Assembly: GCF_026151205.1 (NCBI RefSeq)
Contig: NC_087073.1
Coordinates: forward strand, 9,502,411 to 9,562,410
Direction of reading: 5' to 3'
Source of the DNA: Bolinopsis microptera
Lineage: Eukaryota; Ctenophora; Tentaculata; Lobata; Bolinopsidae
DNA: 60,000 nucleotides
The position numbers and the translations under genes are program-made. Positions within the stretch are counted from its first letter, which is position 1. The number at the start of each line of letters is the position of its first letter. Of this stretch, positions 1 to 11,700 are shown one piece after another. Below the pieces are notes generated by a model. That model was given only the letters and a program-made list of their open reading frames with translations, did not search any database and was not told where the DNA came from.

Positions 1-1025
1 TTATGCATTCGATATGCCCTGTGAGCCTTACCTGGGGACCCCAGGCTACAATGTTCGTAAACGAATAGAGATTCGGCGGAATGACAGGCTGAGCACCGTC
101 CAGTAATGTGAGCTTAAACAAAACCGGGTGTCCACTGTGAGAAATTTGTAACCCTTGTGTCTCACGGCCCAGTACAGACCACAGACATGTACACTACGTA
201 TATATACGTAGTGTACATGTCTGTGGTCTGTACTGTATATATACAACAGTAATATTGTAAGTGGCAATGGCTACTTAATTAAACTACATTGATAAATCTG
301 GTGGAAATATAAGGAAACAAGACAAAAAGAAAGACGCAAAAATTGAAAAATAAATAAGATTCTGTTGAGATATTTTGCAATAGCGCTCGATTTTTTCGCA
401 GATTTCTGGATCTGCGCGGCGCCAAAGATCATTTTAAAATTTATTGTCAAATTTTTATTTTTAATATTTATAAATTATATATATAGCGCGATTTACTATA
501 CTATGTATCAAGGCTACAAGCTAGCTGTGAAGAATTTTATTTGGCGTGCTGTTCTTTGTGTTCGCAGTTATATTATTTTTGCTTTCTAAAGGATTGCCGG
601 CAAACGTATTCGTTATTTTGTAATTTAATTTAAAAAATCACCAACAAGTGTTGATGGTAAGTTTTTTGACAAACGAAAAACTTTTTTCCAAAAACATTTT
701 GATGCGAATATGACATTTTTGTTTGTCATACGTTGTATAACCCGCCGCGCACGAGTACGCGGCTCCCCGTAGAAACACTATAGTGAAGCGACAGTGGGGG
801 TCACCACGTGATACAAGAATGATATTGATTCACGATGTCAATCCTTCGCATCTCGCCGCTTTGTGGTAACGAGAAGCATTATTGGATGCGCGCGCGGCCC
901 ATACCAGTAGTGCATCGCGCTACAATGAATAATAAAGAAATTTACAACTTCCCAAAAAGCTTTATTAATCTATAAAATTAAAATTATTAGTAAGTACTAT
1001 ACCTACGTGTATACGAAAAGAAAAA
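1..1025. other. Non-coding upstream DNA, no gene recognised
   Basis: Only short ORFs without recognisable protein features occur here. The stretch is AT-rich apart from a GC-rich patch near 735-915 that holds a CACGTG E-box near 807 and several CG-rich words. That patch could be regulatory, but no promoter can be asserted. The 64-bp palindrome at 171-234 is listed separately. An AATAAA word near 930 could be the end of an upstream transcript, but no coding sequence supports one. Confidence 0.5.
171..234. repeat. 64-bp perfect palindrome
   Basis: Two 32-base arms are exact reverse complements with no spacer, centred between 202 and 203. The arm begins AGTACAGACCACAGACATG and the centre is TACGTATATATACGTA. 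I checked every base of both arms. Such a sequence can extrude a cruciform and is expected to be unstable. It could be a very short hairpin MITE or a cloning/assembly fold-back. No target duplication is obvious on either side. Confidence 0.95.
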
Positions 1026-1028
1026 TTG

Positions 1029-1240
1029 TTACAATGCAAGGGTTCTGGAAGTAAAAAAGGAAGCTCCACGCCGTTAGTTTTCTCAACATCTGGTGGAATG
1101 GGTGGTGAAGCTGAAAGACTAGTAAAGAAGCTTGCTAGAAAGATGGAATACCACACAGGTCAAAGGTATTCAGATGCTGTTGGATACATAAGGAAGCGCC
1201 TTCGTTTCGAAATCATAAGAACAACAGTGATTTCTCTACG
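1029..1240 (+). pseudogene. Retroelement C-terminal fragment
   Basis: The plus-strand reading contains TPLVFSTSGGMGGEAERL, then a basic helix and a stretch resembling RLRFEIIRTTVISLRG. I recognise this as the tail found at the end of reverse-transcriptase-type ORFs in cnidarian and other marine invertebrate genomes, where a TPLVFS-x-GGMG core precedes a LRCRLSF-like and CIRG-like ending. Here it has no preceding polymerase domain and runs straight into a 23-base G-run, so it is a truncated fossil. The family assignment is from memory of the motif and is moderate. Confidence 0.45.
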
Positions 1241-1262
1241 GGGGGGGGGGGGGGGGGGGGGG
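1240..1262. repeat. G23 homopolymer run
   Basis: There are 23 consecutive G residues directly after the retroelement fragment and directly before the 106-bp tandem repeat. It resembles the G-run ends of the mobile elements at 15.5-22.5 kb, but it is followed by CAACTGGG rather than TG, so I do not call it an element end. Confidence 0.9.
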
Positions 1263-1263
1263 C

Positions 1264-1476
1264 AACTGGGTCCTTTTACCAACCAATCAATTTAACTTTC
1301 GTTTAATTAAAAAAAAACTAAAACTAACAGGATAAGTATTGTAAAATATGGTTTTTCTGACTCTAATGTAATTGGGTCCTTTTACCAACCAATCAATTTA
1401 ACTTTCGTTTAATTTAAAAAAAACTAAAACTAACAGGATAAGTATTGTAAAATATGGTTTTTCTGACTCTAATGTA
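1264..1476. repeat. 106-bp tandem duplication, two copies
   Basis: The segment beginning at GGGTCCTTTTACCAACC (1268) recurs at 1374, an offset of 106 bases, and the copies match almost base for base through the AT-rich body to the word GACTCTAATGTAA. The near identity implies a recent event. No coding content is seen. Confidence 0.9.
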
Positions 1477-1707
1477 ATTTCAATGTGCATTGTGCAATGG
1501 GTCCAAAATAGGTAGAATAAGCTGTGAAATAGAATTTTACTAATCGGATATATTTAACTTGAAAAGGCAATGACTGGAAATCTAGCATCCACCTATACAG
1601 CCTTATGGGCGTAATTCTTGTTCTATTTGTTCACAAATGAAGCTACATGGGAACTGAAATTTATAGCAATAAACAGCAGGTCCATCATAAAGCAAGACAA
1701 ATTTAGG

Positions 1708-2490
1708 GACACATTGCACAACTGCATTAACAGCAAGATGAATGTGATATACCATAGCCATAATTGGATCAGAATGAGTGGGATAATGTCGACTCCTCTA
1801 TCAAATGTGGAGAGAGTGTGGACCTTTCACTAGCCAATAGGATTGCAGCATTCTGCAAAGCGCAGCTTATTAGATCACCATTGGAACCCAGAGCTGATAA
1901 GATTAATTTTCTTTTTACTTATTTTCTTTTTTAACCACAGGAACGCAAAGGTTACTTCTTACTAGTGTTTTTAAAGACAGGTTGCACAACTCTATTATTT
2001 ATTAATAGCAATATGAATATGATATACCACCGCCATAATTGGATCAGTATGAGTGAGATGATGTCAACTCATTTATCAAATAAGGAGAGAGTGTGAACCT
2101 TTTACTGGCCATTAGGATTGCAGCATTCTTCAGAGCTCGACTTATTAGATTACCATTGGAACCCAGAGCTGATAAGATTACTACAGGAACGCAAAGGTTA
2201 CTTCTTACTAGTGTTAAATTCTGTGATCTAAAACTCCGTGGAAGGTCATGAATATACAACAGCCATAATTAGATAAGTATGAGTGGAATGATGTCAACTC
2301 CACTATCAATAGGAGAGAGTGTTGACCTTTCACTAACCAATAGTATTGCATCATTCTGCAAAGCTCAGCTGATTAGATTACCATGGGAACCGAGAGCTGA
2401 TAAGATTACCACAGGAACGCAAAGGTTACTTCTTACTAGTGTCAAATTCTAAGTTCCATAATCTAAGGCCCCATGGAAGGTCGTGAATTT
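1708..2490. repeat. Three degenerate tandem copies of a ~250-bp repeat
   Basis: Three consecutive copies (about 1708-1965, 1979-2255, 2256-2490) share ordered words: GCCATAATTGGATCAG, then a GAGTG..ATGATGTC stretch, GGATTGCAGCATTC, AACCCAGAGCTGATAAG, and finally GGAACGCAAAGGTTACTTC. The copies are diverged by substitutions and small indels. The first carries an extra T-rich insertion before the last word. No coding function is visible; it looks like an old satellite-like or SINE-like array. Confidence 0.8.
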
Positions 2491-2734
2491 TCATTGTTTA
2501 AATCACATTATCATATTATCAAAGTATTGTACTTTTTCAAAAGTGTGTTTCTATTTTGAAAAGTCTGTTATAAAAAATACGGCGTACATATTATTGTACT
2601 CTAAAATGTAATGTCAGGAAAATCTAATTTTACTTGTTAAAAATATTCATGTTTTATTGGTCCAGTTCTAATGAATATTTTAATTACCTTGGCCTTGGTA
2701 TTTATTTACACTAATTTACAATTTTCACTCAGGA

Positions 2735-5700
2735 ATGGTATGGACTGTGTTAAATGATTGTGATGACAAAACCACCCTTCCAAATTACTTGAAAGACCTT
2801 TACTCACGCGAACCTCAACAAGTTGATTCCCTCCTTTCTACTCTTATAAATCCTTATGACACCAAAAATGCTTTAGATGTGGAGAAATGCTTATGGGTGA
2901 TATGTGGAGGTCAGAAACCAGAAGATTTTACCAGAATAATCAAGTCCAATGATAGATCAGTTATTTGTGGCCTGGTGTGGGATGCCAATTTCATTGCCTA
3001 CAGATGTAAGACATGTGGAATTACCCCTTGCATGTCACTGTGTGCTGAATGTTTCGAAAATGGTGATCACGAAGGCCACGACTTCAATATGTTCAAATCT
3101 GGAGCAGGTAATTTTAAATATTTACATTGTCATTACCTTCATTATGTAGCAAAATCTCTCTGAGCCTAAATATAATCAAGCACGATATTTTTACATAAAG
3201 TTAATTTTAGATCTCTCTAGAACTGTATATTGTACTGATTTATTGACAGGTGGTGCATGTGATTGTGGAGATGTTGAAGTCATGAAACCTTGTGGATTTT
3301 GTTCCAGACATGGGCCCAAGTCGGCCAAAAACTTCCGTGAAATCCCTGATGATGTCACCTTGATGGTTAATCTAGTTGTTCCAAAACTTATTGATTTCCT
3401 ACTCTACAAGTTGGAGGATGCAACACGAGATAAGCCTAACAAGGTAACAGCGTAACTGCATCAAAATTTTCTTTATTTGGCAATCTGCAATCACACACTT
3501 ACTTAACTGTAAGTGTGACAAGTCCAATGATTGTTGACGTTATCATGAAACTAATTGTTAAATAAATACTAGTTTTATTACCAGATTTAGTTCTGATAAT
3601 TTTGCTCCTATTTGAATTTGTAGAAACTAGAACTTCTAAACCAAAGTTCATCAACCAATACACCTGAGATTAACTGCATATATGTAAATATCCTTGGAAC
3701 ATACGATTATAACAGAATTATTCTTTAGATGGATCGTGGGGACGAGGAAGTAGCTAAACTCTTACTGCAACTCTGTGAAATGGGCGATATCACCAGAAAT
3801 GTTGTAGCTAAGGGCATGCTCCAAGTTAGAAAGAACTCTTTATCAGAATCAAAGGTTCTCTTCAAAGGGGAAGCTTCCAAACAGTCGATACACAAATACA
3901 GTGTGATAAGACGACAATCATCTACTGAGAATAGTCAGCCTCCTTCCCTCCCTGATTCAGCAATTCAGAATATTTCTGACGGAGAGGGTCCCCCTCTTCA
4001 GAGTGTAGCTGATAGCATTCTCTCCCTTCCTGGACCCAGCAAAGACTGTGATCTCCCTTACCTCGGTTATGAAGAGGAACAAAAAACAGTTCTAGAAACT
4101 CTTCTCGATTTACTCATTGAGCTAAAATTTCCTCAATATTTGGTGACTTTAGTTTTGAGCATGCTTCAAGAAACTGATTACAAGCAACAGTTCATGGAGG
4201 CGTTCTGTTCCCGTTACGCTAAAATAGCTAATCTTCTGACTCATAGATTTGAACCAGACGAAGATCAGAAACTTTGCAATCGCCTTGTCCACGCAAGTGT
4301 GCAACTATTCAGCAACGAAAACCTAACTTTTAAGATGGTACAAAACAACAATTTACTGAGCATCATAGTGTCTGCATTGTCGGATTTAATATCACGGACT
4401 CTGATCAAGGTGGATCATGACACTGAAGACAATGTGAACTCTAAAAGTCTCTTCGTAGTCAATTGTAATCACGATATTATCTCTCATCACAGGTACTGGC
4501 CTGTGGTCAGCGATTTTCACAACCTTCTCTCCCATTCCAAAATAGCCACACATTTCCTGGGCGAAGCAGCCCTGATCAGGCGATGGATGGGAATCTTAAC
4601 CCATTTCACTGGAATGAACAAAAACATCAGGCACCTTATAGTTCACATACCATACGAGAGCGTAGTTTACCAGTATGCGTACAGCACAGAGATAGAAGCA
4701 TCATCTCACATCATGACAAACTTGTTATCAGTGTGCACTTCTCCGTCCGAGAGTGACCATATCAGACTAGTGTTAAGCGAGTGTGTCAGGGCTCTAAGGT
4801 CCTGGTTCAGGATGATCCAAGTTCAGATTGTGAAACCCTTCCTAGAGCCTCTAAACGGGGAGGAGTTCACTCCGAGCGGGCCAATACCGAGACACGAGAT
4901 AACGTTCCACCTGCCGCTGCACAGGTACCTAGCTGGGTTCATATCACAAGCTATCAATTACTGCGGGATGACTCTGGAGGAGGTGCTACCCAGTGAGGAG
5001 GTGTTGTGGTGCGTCATGGAACATGTCCTCAGAATTCAGGTGTGTAATTTGTTAGCTTTTGGCTTGATGTTTTCTTAGAAGGGTCGCTACTGAAAAAATG
5101 TAAACCTTGATCGTACTTAATTCCTTTAGATACACAATTGCAATCACTTATCAATGACATTTTTTTGACGTAGACTAGAAATATAGATTATTGAAAGTTG
5201 TGTCCCTCAGGTTGGAATAGGAGAGATACTGTCAGGATTGTGGGTACGGAATGGTTACAGTCTCAGATCACAAGAGGAGTTCTACTTACAGGGACAGTAC
5301 TGTAACCAATGTGTCGACCTCGACATCTTTCTTCTTCAGGTTTTATAACATTCTTTATAGCTTAATGTTACTGCAATATAAGTCATACTTTCTATTTTGA
5401 AATATAGTGTTGTACTTACCACTTTTTCGATACTGTTTATTCGATCAGTCCCTCAGATCACATGCTACTTATCAGTAGAATACATTAAGCGACACATCTT
5501 CATAGATCAGGGCACATCCTGTATATTTTATACTGCATAAATTCAAATAATATCAGATACACTCTGCACCTGCACCATAACTCTTATGAATAATAAATCA
5601 CGATATAGTCATTAGTCATTATCCAGGTTTGTGTGATGGCACTGGATAGCGACCTTCTTCTCACTACCCTTCTACAAAGATACAAACTGGACTCTTGGTT

Positions 5701-8700
5701 TAAGTTCGGGGACTTTGCTTCTTCTACCCAACCTGCTGATACTGATGTTCAACAGGTATGTACTAAATACATTGCACTATCTATCTGCTGTACATGTTGG
5801 CTTTATGTAGGGACCTGTGACATGTATAATCACGGTCAGGCGAAATATTTGCTCAGTTTTTAATCTTTTACTGAGCTCTTAATTAGAAATTTAGTACAAA
5901 TTAGAACATGTGTGACATTGCTGACAATGCGATTCTCCTCCAGGCACTAGTAGAGAGTATGTTGAACCTGATCCTGCAGCTTGTTTACCAGAGAATGTAC
6001 ATGGGACTGTCTGAGGAGAGAATGGTACATCTGGAGGTGGTTACTAAGCTAACTATGGGAGATTTCACTCACTCCCAACTAACTGATAATCTCCCTGAGA
6101 AACCAGGGATATCAGAGCTCACAGGTTCATATACCATTTGATTTTACCTGATTACCAAGTGCGGGAAACAACTGTTAGATCGAATATGTTCGTAAAACGG
6201 CTAATAGTGCGGTTCCGCACCCGCCGCAGTCATATCTCTGATTATTGTTATCATGGTTTCTCTTCCCACAGAGCTATTTGACGAAGTGCTCTCCAAAGTC
6301 TCCGACTACAAACAGCCCACGAACGAATCAGGTCAGCTAACCCAGGGTATCTACGCTCTTAAACCTGACCTGTGGAAGAGCGAGTTTCAGCCGTTACATG
6401 TAATGTTGCGGGGGAGTTACAAGAGGGGATATCAGCTTGCTATGGACAAGTACAAGGGCTGGTATCAGTCACAGAACAAAACTAAGGTGAATTAGATGTA
6501 AAATAATGCTGTGAACCAGTTTATAAGATTCGTCCGTGCTTTCCCAATAAGTACATATTATTAAGGTGTTACACTGTTACCCCCCCCCCCCTATTATGTT
6601 ATTTGAGTTTAAATCCTCACTTCTCGCTCAGGTACAAGGACTATGGCCTCCCTTCAGGACCCCCCTGGCCCTCAACCCCCAGTGTAAGCCTCTGTACCGT
6701 ATTCTGCACAGCCGTACACTGCACGCCATGCTCTTCACTGTACTGTACAAAGCTATGCGGGAGACAGAGACTGTTAATGATAACATGATCTACCTGACTT
6801 TCTATCTGATAGATCTCTGTGTTGATGCTCCTGAAGATATAACAACTCCTGTTCTCGAAAGAGGTAAACACTGGATTTAGACGAAGATGTACAATTAATG
6901 TTATCAGCAGACCTCAGATCGCAGTGTCTTAAATTCAAGGCTATTATTACGGTACAGCTGTCGTAGTTAGTACAGAGCAGATGATGACCGTATAGTGTAT
7001 CTCAGGTAGTCTGAAGCCAGATATAACAGTAGCAGAACAGGAGGATGGAACAGTCCCCCAAGCTATCGTCAAGTGTATCCTCTTCTTACAAGAACACAGA
7101 CATCTCCCTACTTTATATAAAGGTGATCATATTATGTGATTTGAATCCGTCTCGTGACTGTGGAATTAATTTCTATCTAAAAGTGTTTAGTGTAATTTTA
7201 AATTAGTAAATTGATGGCCTGCATTTTTACAGCATTCCTGAGATTCGAACGAGATATAGGTTGCCTTTACGGGTCACAGAGTAAGATTCAGAGGCACATG
7301 TGTTCCATGCTGAATGTGACTGTAATCCTTAATAATACTGACTTTAGTTTACTTTAAATTAAACCTATACACAGCTGTGGCTCCCATCCATCTGAGCATT
7401 TTAGCAGCCTGAATAAATATCAACAATTGTAATACAATAATTTGATATTATGTTATATATTATATATGTTTAATAAAATGCTTTAATGTCATTTTCGTTC
7501 ATCGTATAATTGTTAGTTATAGTTTCAAAAACATCGTCGCTGCAACTCAGCGCCGGCACTAACCTGACTGATGACATCATAGTTGATGACGTCATAGCTG
7601 TATTAGTGTACTGATCTACAGTTAATTTCATATCCCAGGTAAAGCAGTTGAACAGAGGGTTCAGGAGCTGTGTAGAAAACTGATCAGCTCTCCTCACACC
7701 TTCATTATCAAACCCGACCAGTACACGTTAGTGTTACATTTTAAGCTGATATATTCTTACGATGCATTTTACCATTATTGTGAGTCATGGGATTTAAACA
7801 ATTACCATGGCTGATTTTTTATAAAATTGTTCAGTTGGCTTTGTGCCAGGGCGCCAGGGTAAGTGCAACACCTTAGCTTGCTTGAAACCAATCTATGAAT
7901 AGCAAAAGCAATAACGTGTGGCAATATGATGGCCTACGAAGGAGTAGTAACATGTATTTAGCTGGAGCCATGCTCAGTACAGGTTGGGCATTCTGCCCAG
8001 CTTTTGTCTTTTGATAATGAAGTTTTAATGACAGAATTTAAAGTTTTAATCTATGATGTTTAAAGCTCTACTTTAATCGAAACTATGTAGTATGTACTAT
8101 TTATAGTTCGTATCTAATAATTTGTTTGGCTTTAATAGAATTTCCCTAATATATATTAGTATATTATAATAATGTGGCGATAAATTATCGATCTATAATT
8201 AATTTACAAAACGTATTATAATATTATATAAGGTTCTGCTCTTTATTTCAAAGGTCGTTTACCTAATATATTTTGAAAACAAATTGTGTTCACGTGATCT
8301 AAAAAAACATTTTCTCCTGTTTTGTTTAAATAAAACAATAATTCCACCGCTCACCCCTAACTCCCTTACAGGCTCCAGGACGTAACAGAAGCGTTGTTAC
8401 TGATGTGTAACAGCAGGCTACAACCGCCGCTGTTCGCGCGGCTCTATAACGCTGCCAAACAGCTGTCCCTAACCACCGGTATCGGCACGGCCATGTACGA
8501 TAAGAAGACGCATATGTACCACATACAACAAGTGCTGGAGCAACTTCCACCTCATCGGTACGCTTATTAAACTTTCTCTTTAAATGTTATTTAAATGTTT
8601 AATTTTATCTTTTGTTATTTTGTATGTTCATTGTTTTACTATACCGGTGAGTGTGTAACTGAAGAACGTACCAAGTTTAAGTTAGCGCCCTCTTGCTTCA

Positions 8701-11700
8701 GGTACAAGATGATAAACCTCCTGATATACTATTTGAGTACGCTGGTAAAGGAGGAGCTGGCCACGCTGGATCAGATCTGTGCTGTTTATGTCCCTGAAGG
8801 AGTGGACCCTACTGCCTTCTCCTCAATTATAAGGTAACTGATTGTGATTTTGATAATCCAATATTCACATGGGATGTAAATATTTACAAATTATCTTGCC
8901 TTCTTCTTGATCACATAAGGTAATTGATTGTGTAATATGTGTATGTGATTATTCGATATTCACATTGGATGTACATATCTCAAAGTTATCTTACTCACGA
9001 TACCGTAGCGTAGGATTTTAAATCGGTAATGTCGACGATTGTCATGCGCTATTTCACAAGTCAAAACATCCGCTGATCGTCTCCTGAGCCGGCAGATAAC
9101 AATGTCAATGTCTACACTCTATAATTTATTTTAAACTAAGTACTATGATTAGTTTGAAAGTTTCCTTATTCAACCTGCAAGATAGTGTTCTGCGGTGGGT
9201 TTTAATAAAACCGTTTATCGGAAATAACCGTTTTCATGTTATTTGCAATTGGATGCATCTGAAATCTTTTATGTGTGTCTCGACGAATTACATTTAAAAA
9301 AGAATCTGCCACGATCATTTTCTACAACATGCTGTAGTTAAACCAGTGCTTTCAAGCGCTTATTCGTAATATACTGTGTACTCTGCTGAAGCTGTATGCT
9401 AATTGCTAAGTTAAGACATTTTACTCTACATTTCAACAACTGTACACGGTAGAGTACAGTATATTAGCAGTAGCAGCCGCCTTCTCGTTTTAAACAGCCC
9501 CCCTACTGCAATTGCAAGTAGCATCGGATATCAGTTAGCACTGGTTTTAAAGCATGTCACGTGTTCTGTGATATTATATTCACGTACTTTTGTCTTTTAT
9601 AACACGTGATTGGTTTTCAGGTGTTACGATTGGATATTTAGAGTTAGGAAACGACATTCTGGTACCCTGGAGAGCATGTTCGATATCAAGTACAAGTCGG
9701 ACAGGATTGTTAAGAACGCTTATCAATGTGTTATGGGTAAGTGAACATAACACCTAAAATTTGATCCGCGAATTTGTTATCATTGGAAATTAATGAGTAT
9801 CCACTTTATAATTTCTCTCATATAAATAAATAAATAAATTCTAACATTTATTACACACTCCGATATTAAGATATACCCAACGAATCATATGTTGATCAAA
9901 CTAATAACTAATTACAGTATCGTGATACACGCGATTTTAAAATATCATGTTGAATGTTAATGCTAACCATCGGCACAATATCCAATTACGTGTCGGAAAA
10001 ATCCAGCTTAAATAGTTTAAACAAGTAGACACAGGATGGGAACGGAAATTCTGTAAAGTCAGACAAATTGCACTTAGTTTTATCTGATCAAAACTTAATC
10101 AAGGGGGTATTATGTTCGATGATCTCGCCTACCTTGAATCTAATCATAGAGGAGGGAAATTCTGGGATAAAGCCAAGTTGAATCCGAGAATTTCAGTGAT
10201 AATTACTTATATTATAGTATATTGCAGGCTTATACTTTGTGGAGTATGGCGTTACAGAGCACCTAGTAAATAATAAGAACAGGAAACGAACTTTAGATAT
10301 TCTAAAAACCTTTAAAATATAATATAATAACAATATATATTTTATGGGTTCAAGTCGGACAGCTTGTACTTGTCTGATCAAAAGTTGATCAAGGGTGTAA
10401 ATTAATTCCCCTCCCTGGCCCTGATATGGTCCCCGCCATGCACCTTGACCTTAATCATACAATATCCCTAGTTTTACATGTCAAATTATGTGCTGAGTCT
10501 GTTATTACTGTATAATAATATTATATGAAATACGAATATTATGTCGAATTAATTAAAAATCGCCGCGATCTTTTTCATCAAATGTGAACCTCTTCGTGTT
10601 TTAACTTACTGCAGTACTCGAGCTCACTATTTCCGGCTCAAGAGATTATCACATCATGTCAGGTGTTTGGATTTATATAGCACCGCCCATAATTGCTGTC
10701 TAAAAGCAAATATTCACCCGAAAATATATATATCCAGCATTACATTTCCTGAAAATGGCCAGAAAATGACTTTTCTGACGTCTCTTACACACACGAATCT
10801 CAGTGCCACGAGACTTTTGCACTTAACAGCCGCCACAACCTAGATTCCCAGGTCTATTCAAAATCATTCTATGAATAGGTCTAAGAAATGTATTTCTGAA
10901 TTTCTGATTGGCTAAGGAAACAACAAAATTTTGGCTGTGTCAGAGTCTCAGACGATACAACAGTGCTTTGTATAGAGAGATATAAAGATAGAGTATAAAC
11001 CTGAGTCACGTGATGACACCTCATTCCTACAGGTACAAGCCTTGTCCAGTGTATGTACGAGATTAGAAGAAGCTGGCTCAGATTGATTTCTCTCAAAGTC
11101 CTGGTTCCAGCAACGCTTACACCACACATAATGGTACGTTTACTCCGCAACTCTCAGATATTGTGTAGTCTGGTAGTGTCACTTTGTGTTGTTCATCGTA
11201 TCCGTATTTAGATAATTTGATTACTGAACTGTTTACCTGTATTGACAGAGTAATTCCACATCAAATACAATCACTGCACTGTAACTTATTAGATAGTTGT
11301 CTTGTCTAAAATATCAGGACATGTTTTCAATAAACCTGTTAATGTTAGCCAAAACACGGTACATTCCGACTCATCCCATGGCTCAGAACTGAAATTAAAC
11401 GAATCTACTTTTACTCTGATTTCAGCTCTAACAAATCTGATACTGACTCACAACAATTCAGGTGTGAGTGCTATCTCCAAGATTCTAGATAAGCTGAGTG
11501 AACGTGATCAGAACAATGCTAAGCTGCTCCGCTCCTTGGAGCGTGCAGACGCCAGCACACCCGACCGTAGCACTAGCCCCTGCTCAACCAGCGAAGCTAA
11601 GCGCAAGCGAGCCAAGGAGCGCCAGGCGAAGCTGTTGCAACAGTTTGCTAGTAAGCAGAGGATATTTGAGGCCCAGATGGAAGCAGAGAATCCAATATCT

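Larger units (their letters stand above)
7006..11133 (+). other. Six-exon block reading as a degenerate RhoGAP-like domain inside UBR3
   Basis: Exons 7006-7122, 7639-7726, 8372-8557, 8702-8833, 9621-9736 and 11033-11133 join in phase to about 246 residues. Seen: a [15 protein letters not shown] start, [15 protein letters not shown] where a RhoGAP has the GLYR-x-SG arginine-finger loop, [20 protein letters not shown] where it has the DV..LLK..LRELPEPL helix, and [23 protein letters not shown] where it has LP..N...L..L..HL. The catalytic Arg position is Lys, so GAP activity is doubtful. I recall nothing like this in vertebrate UBR3 between the flanking regions. Exon 6632-6863 ends in phase 1 and an acceptor at 11318 is also phase 1, so the block could be skipped in frame. 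The family call is by motif order only. Confidence 0.45.

Noticed and set aside
365-589. 74-codon ORF at the left end
   Set aside because: Phe/Ile/Tyr-rich product typical of AT-rich non-coding DNA, with no neighbours or motifs.
3729-3731. ATG at 3729 as the start of a separate gene
   Set aside because: It directly follows a splice acceptor, and the exon joins the UBR-box exon in phase with UBR3 homology on both sides.
6580-6591. C-run near 6581 as the right end of a G-run element
   Set aside because: The preceding GTGTTACACTGTTAC resembles the outer element end only loosely, and no left partner is present in the short intron.
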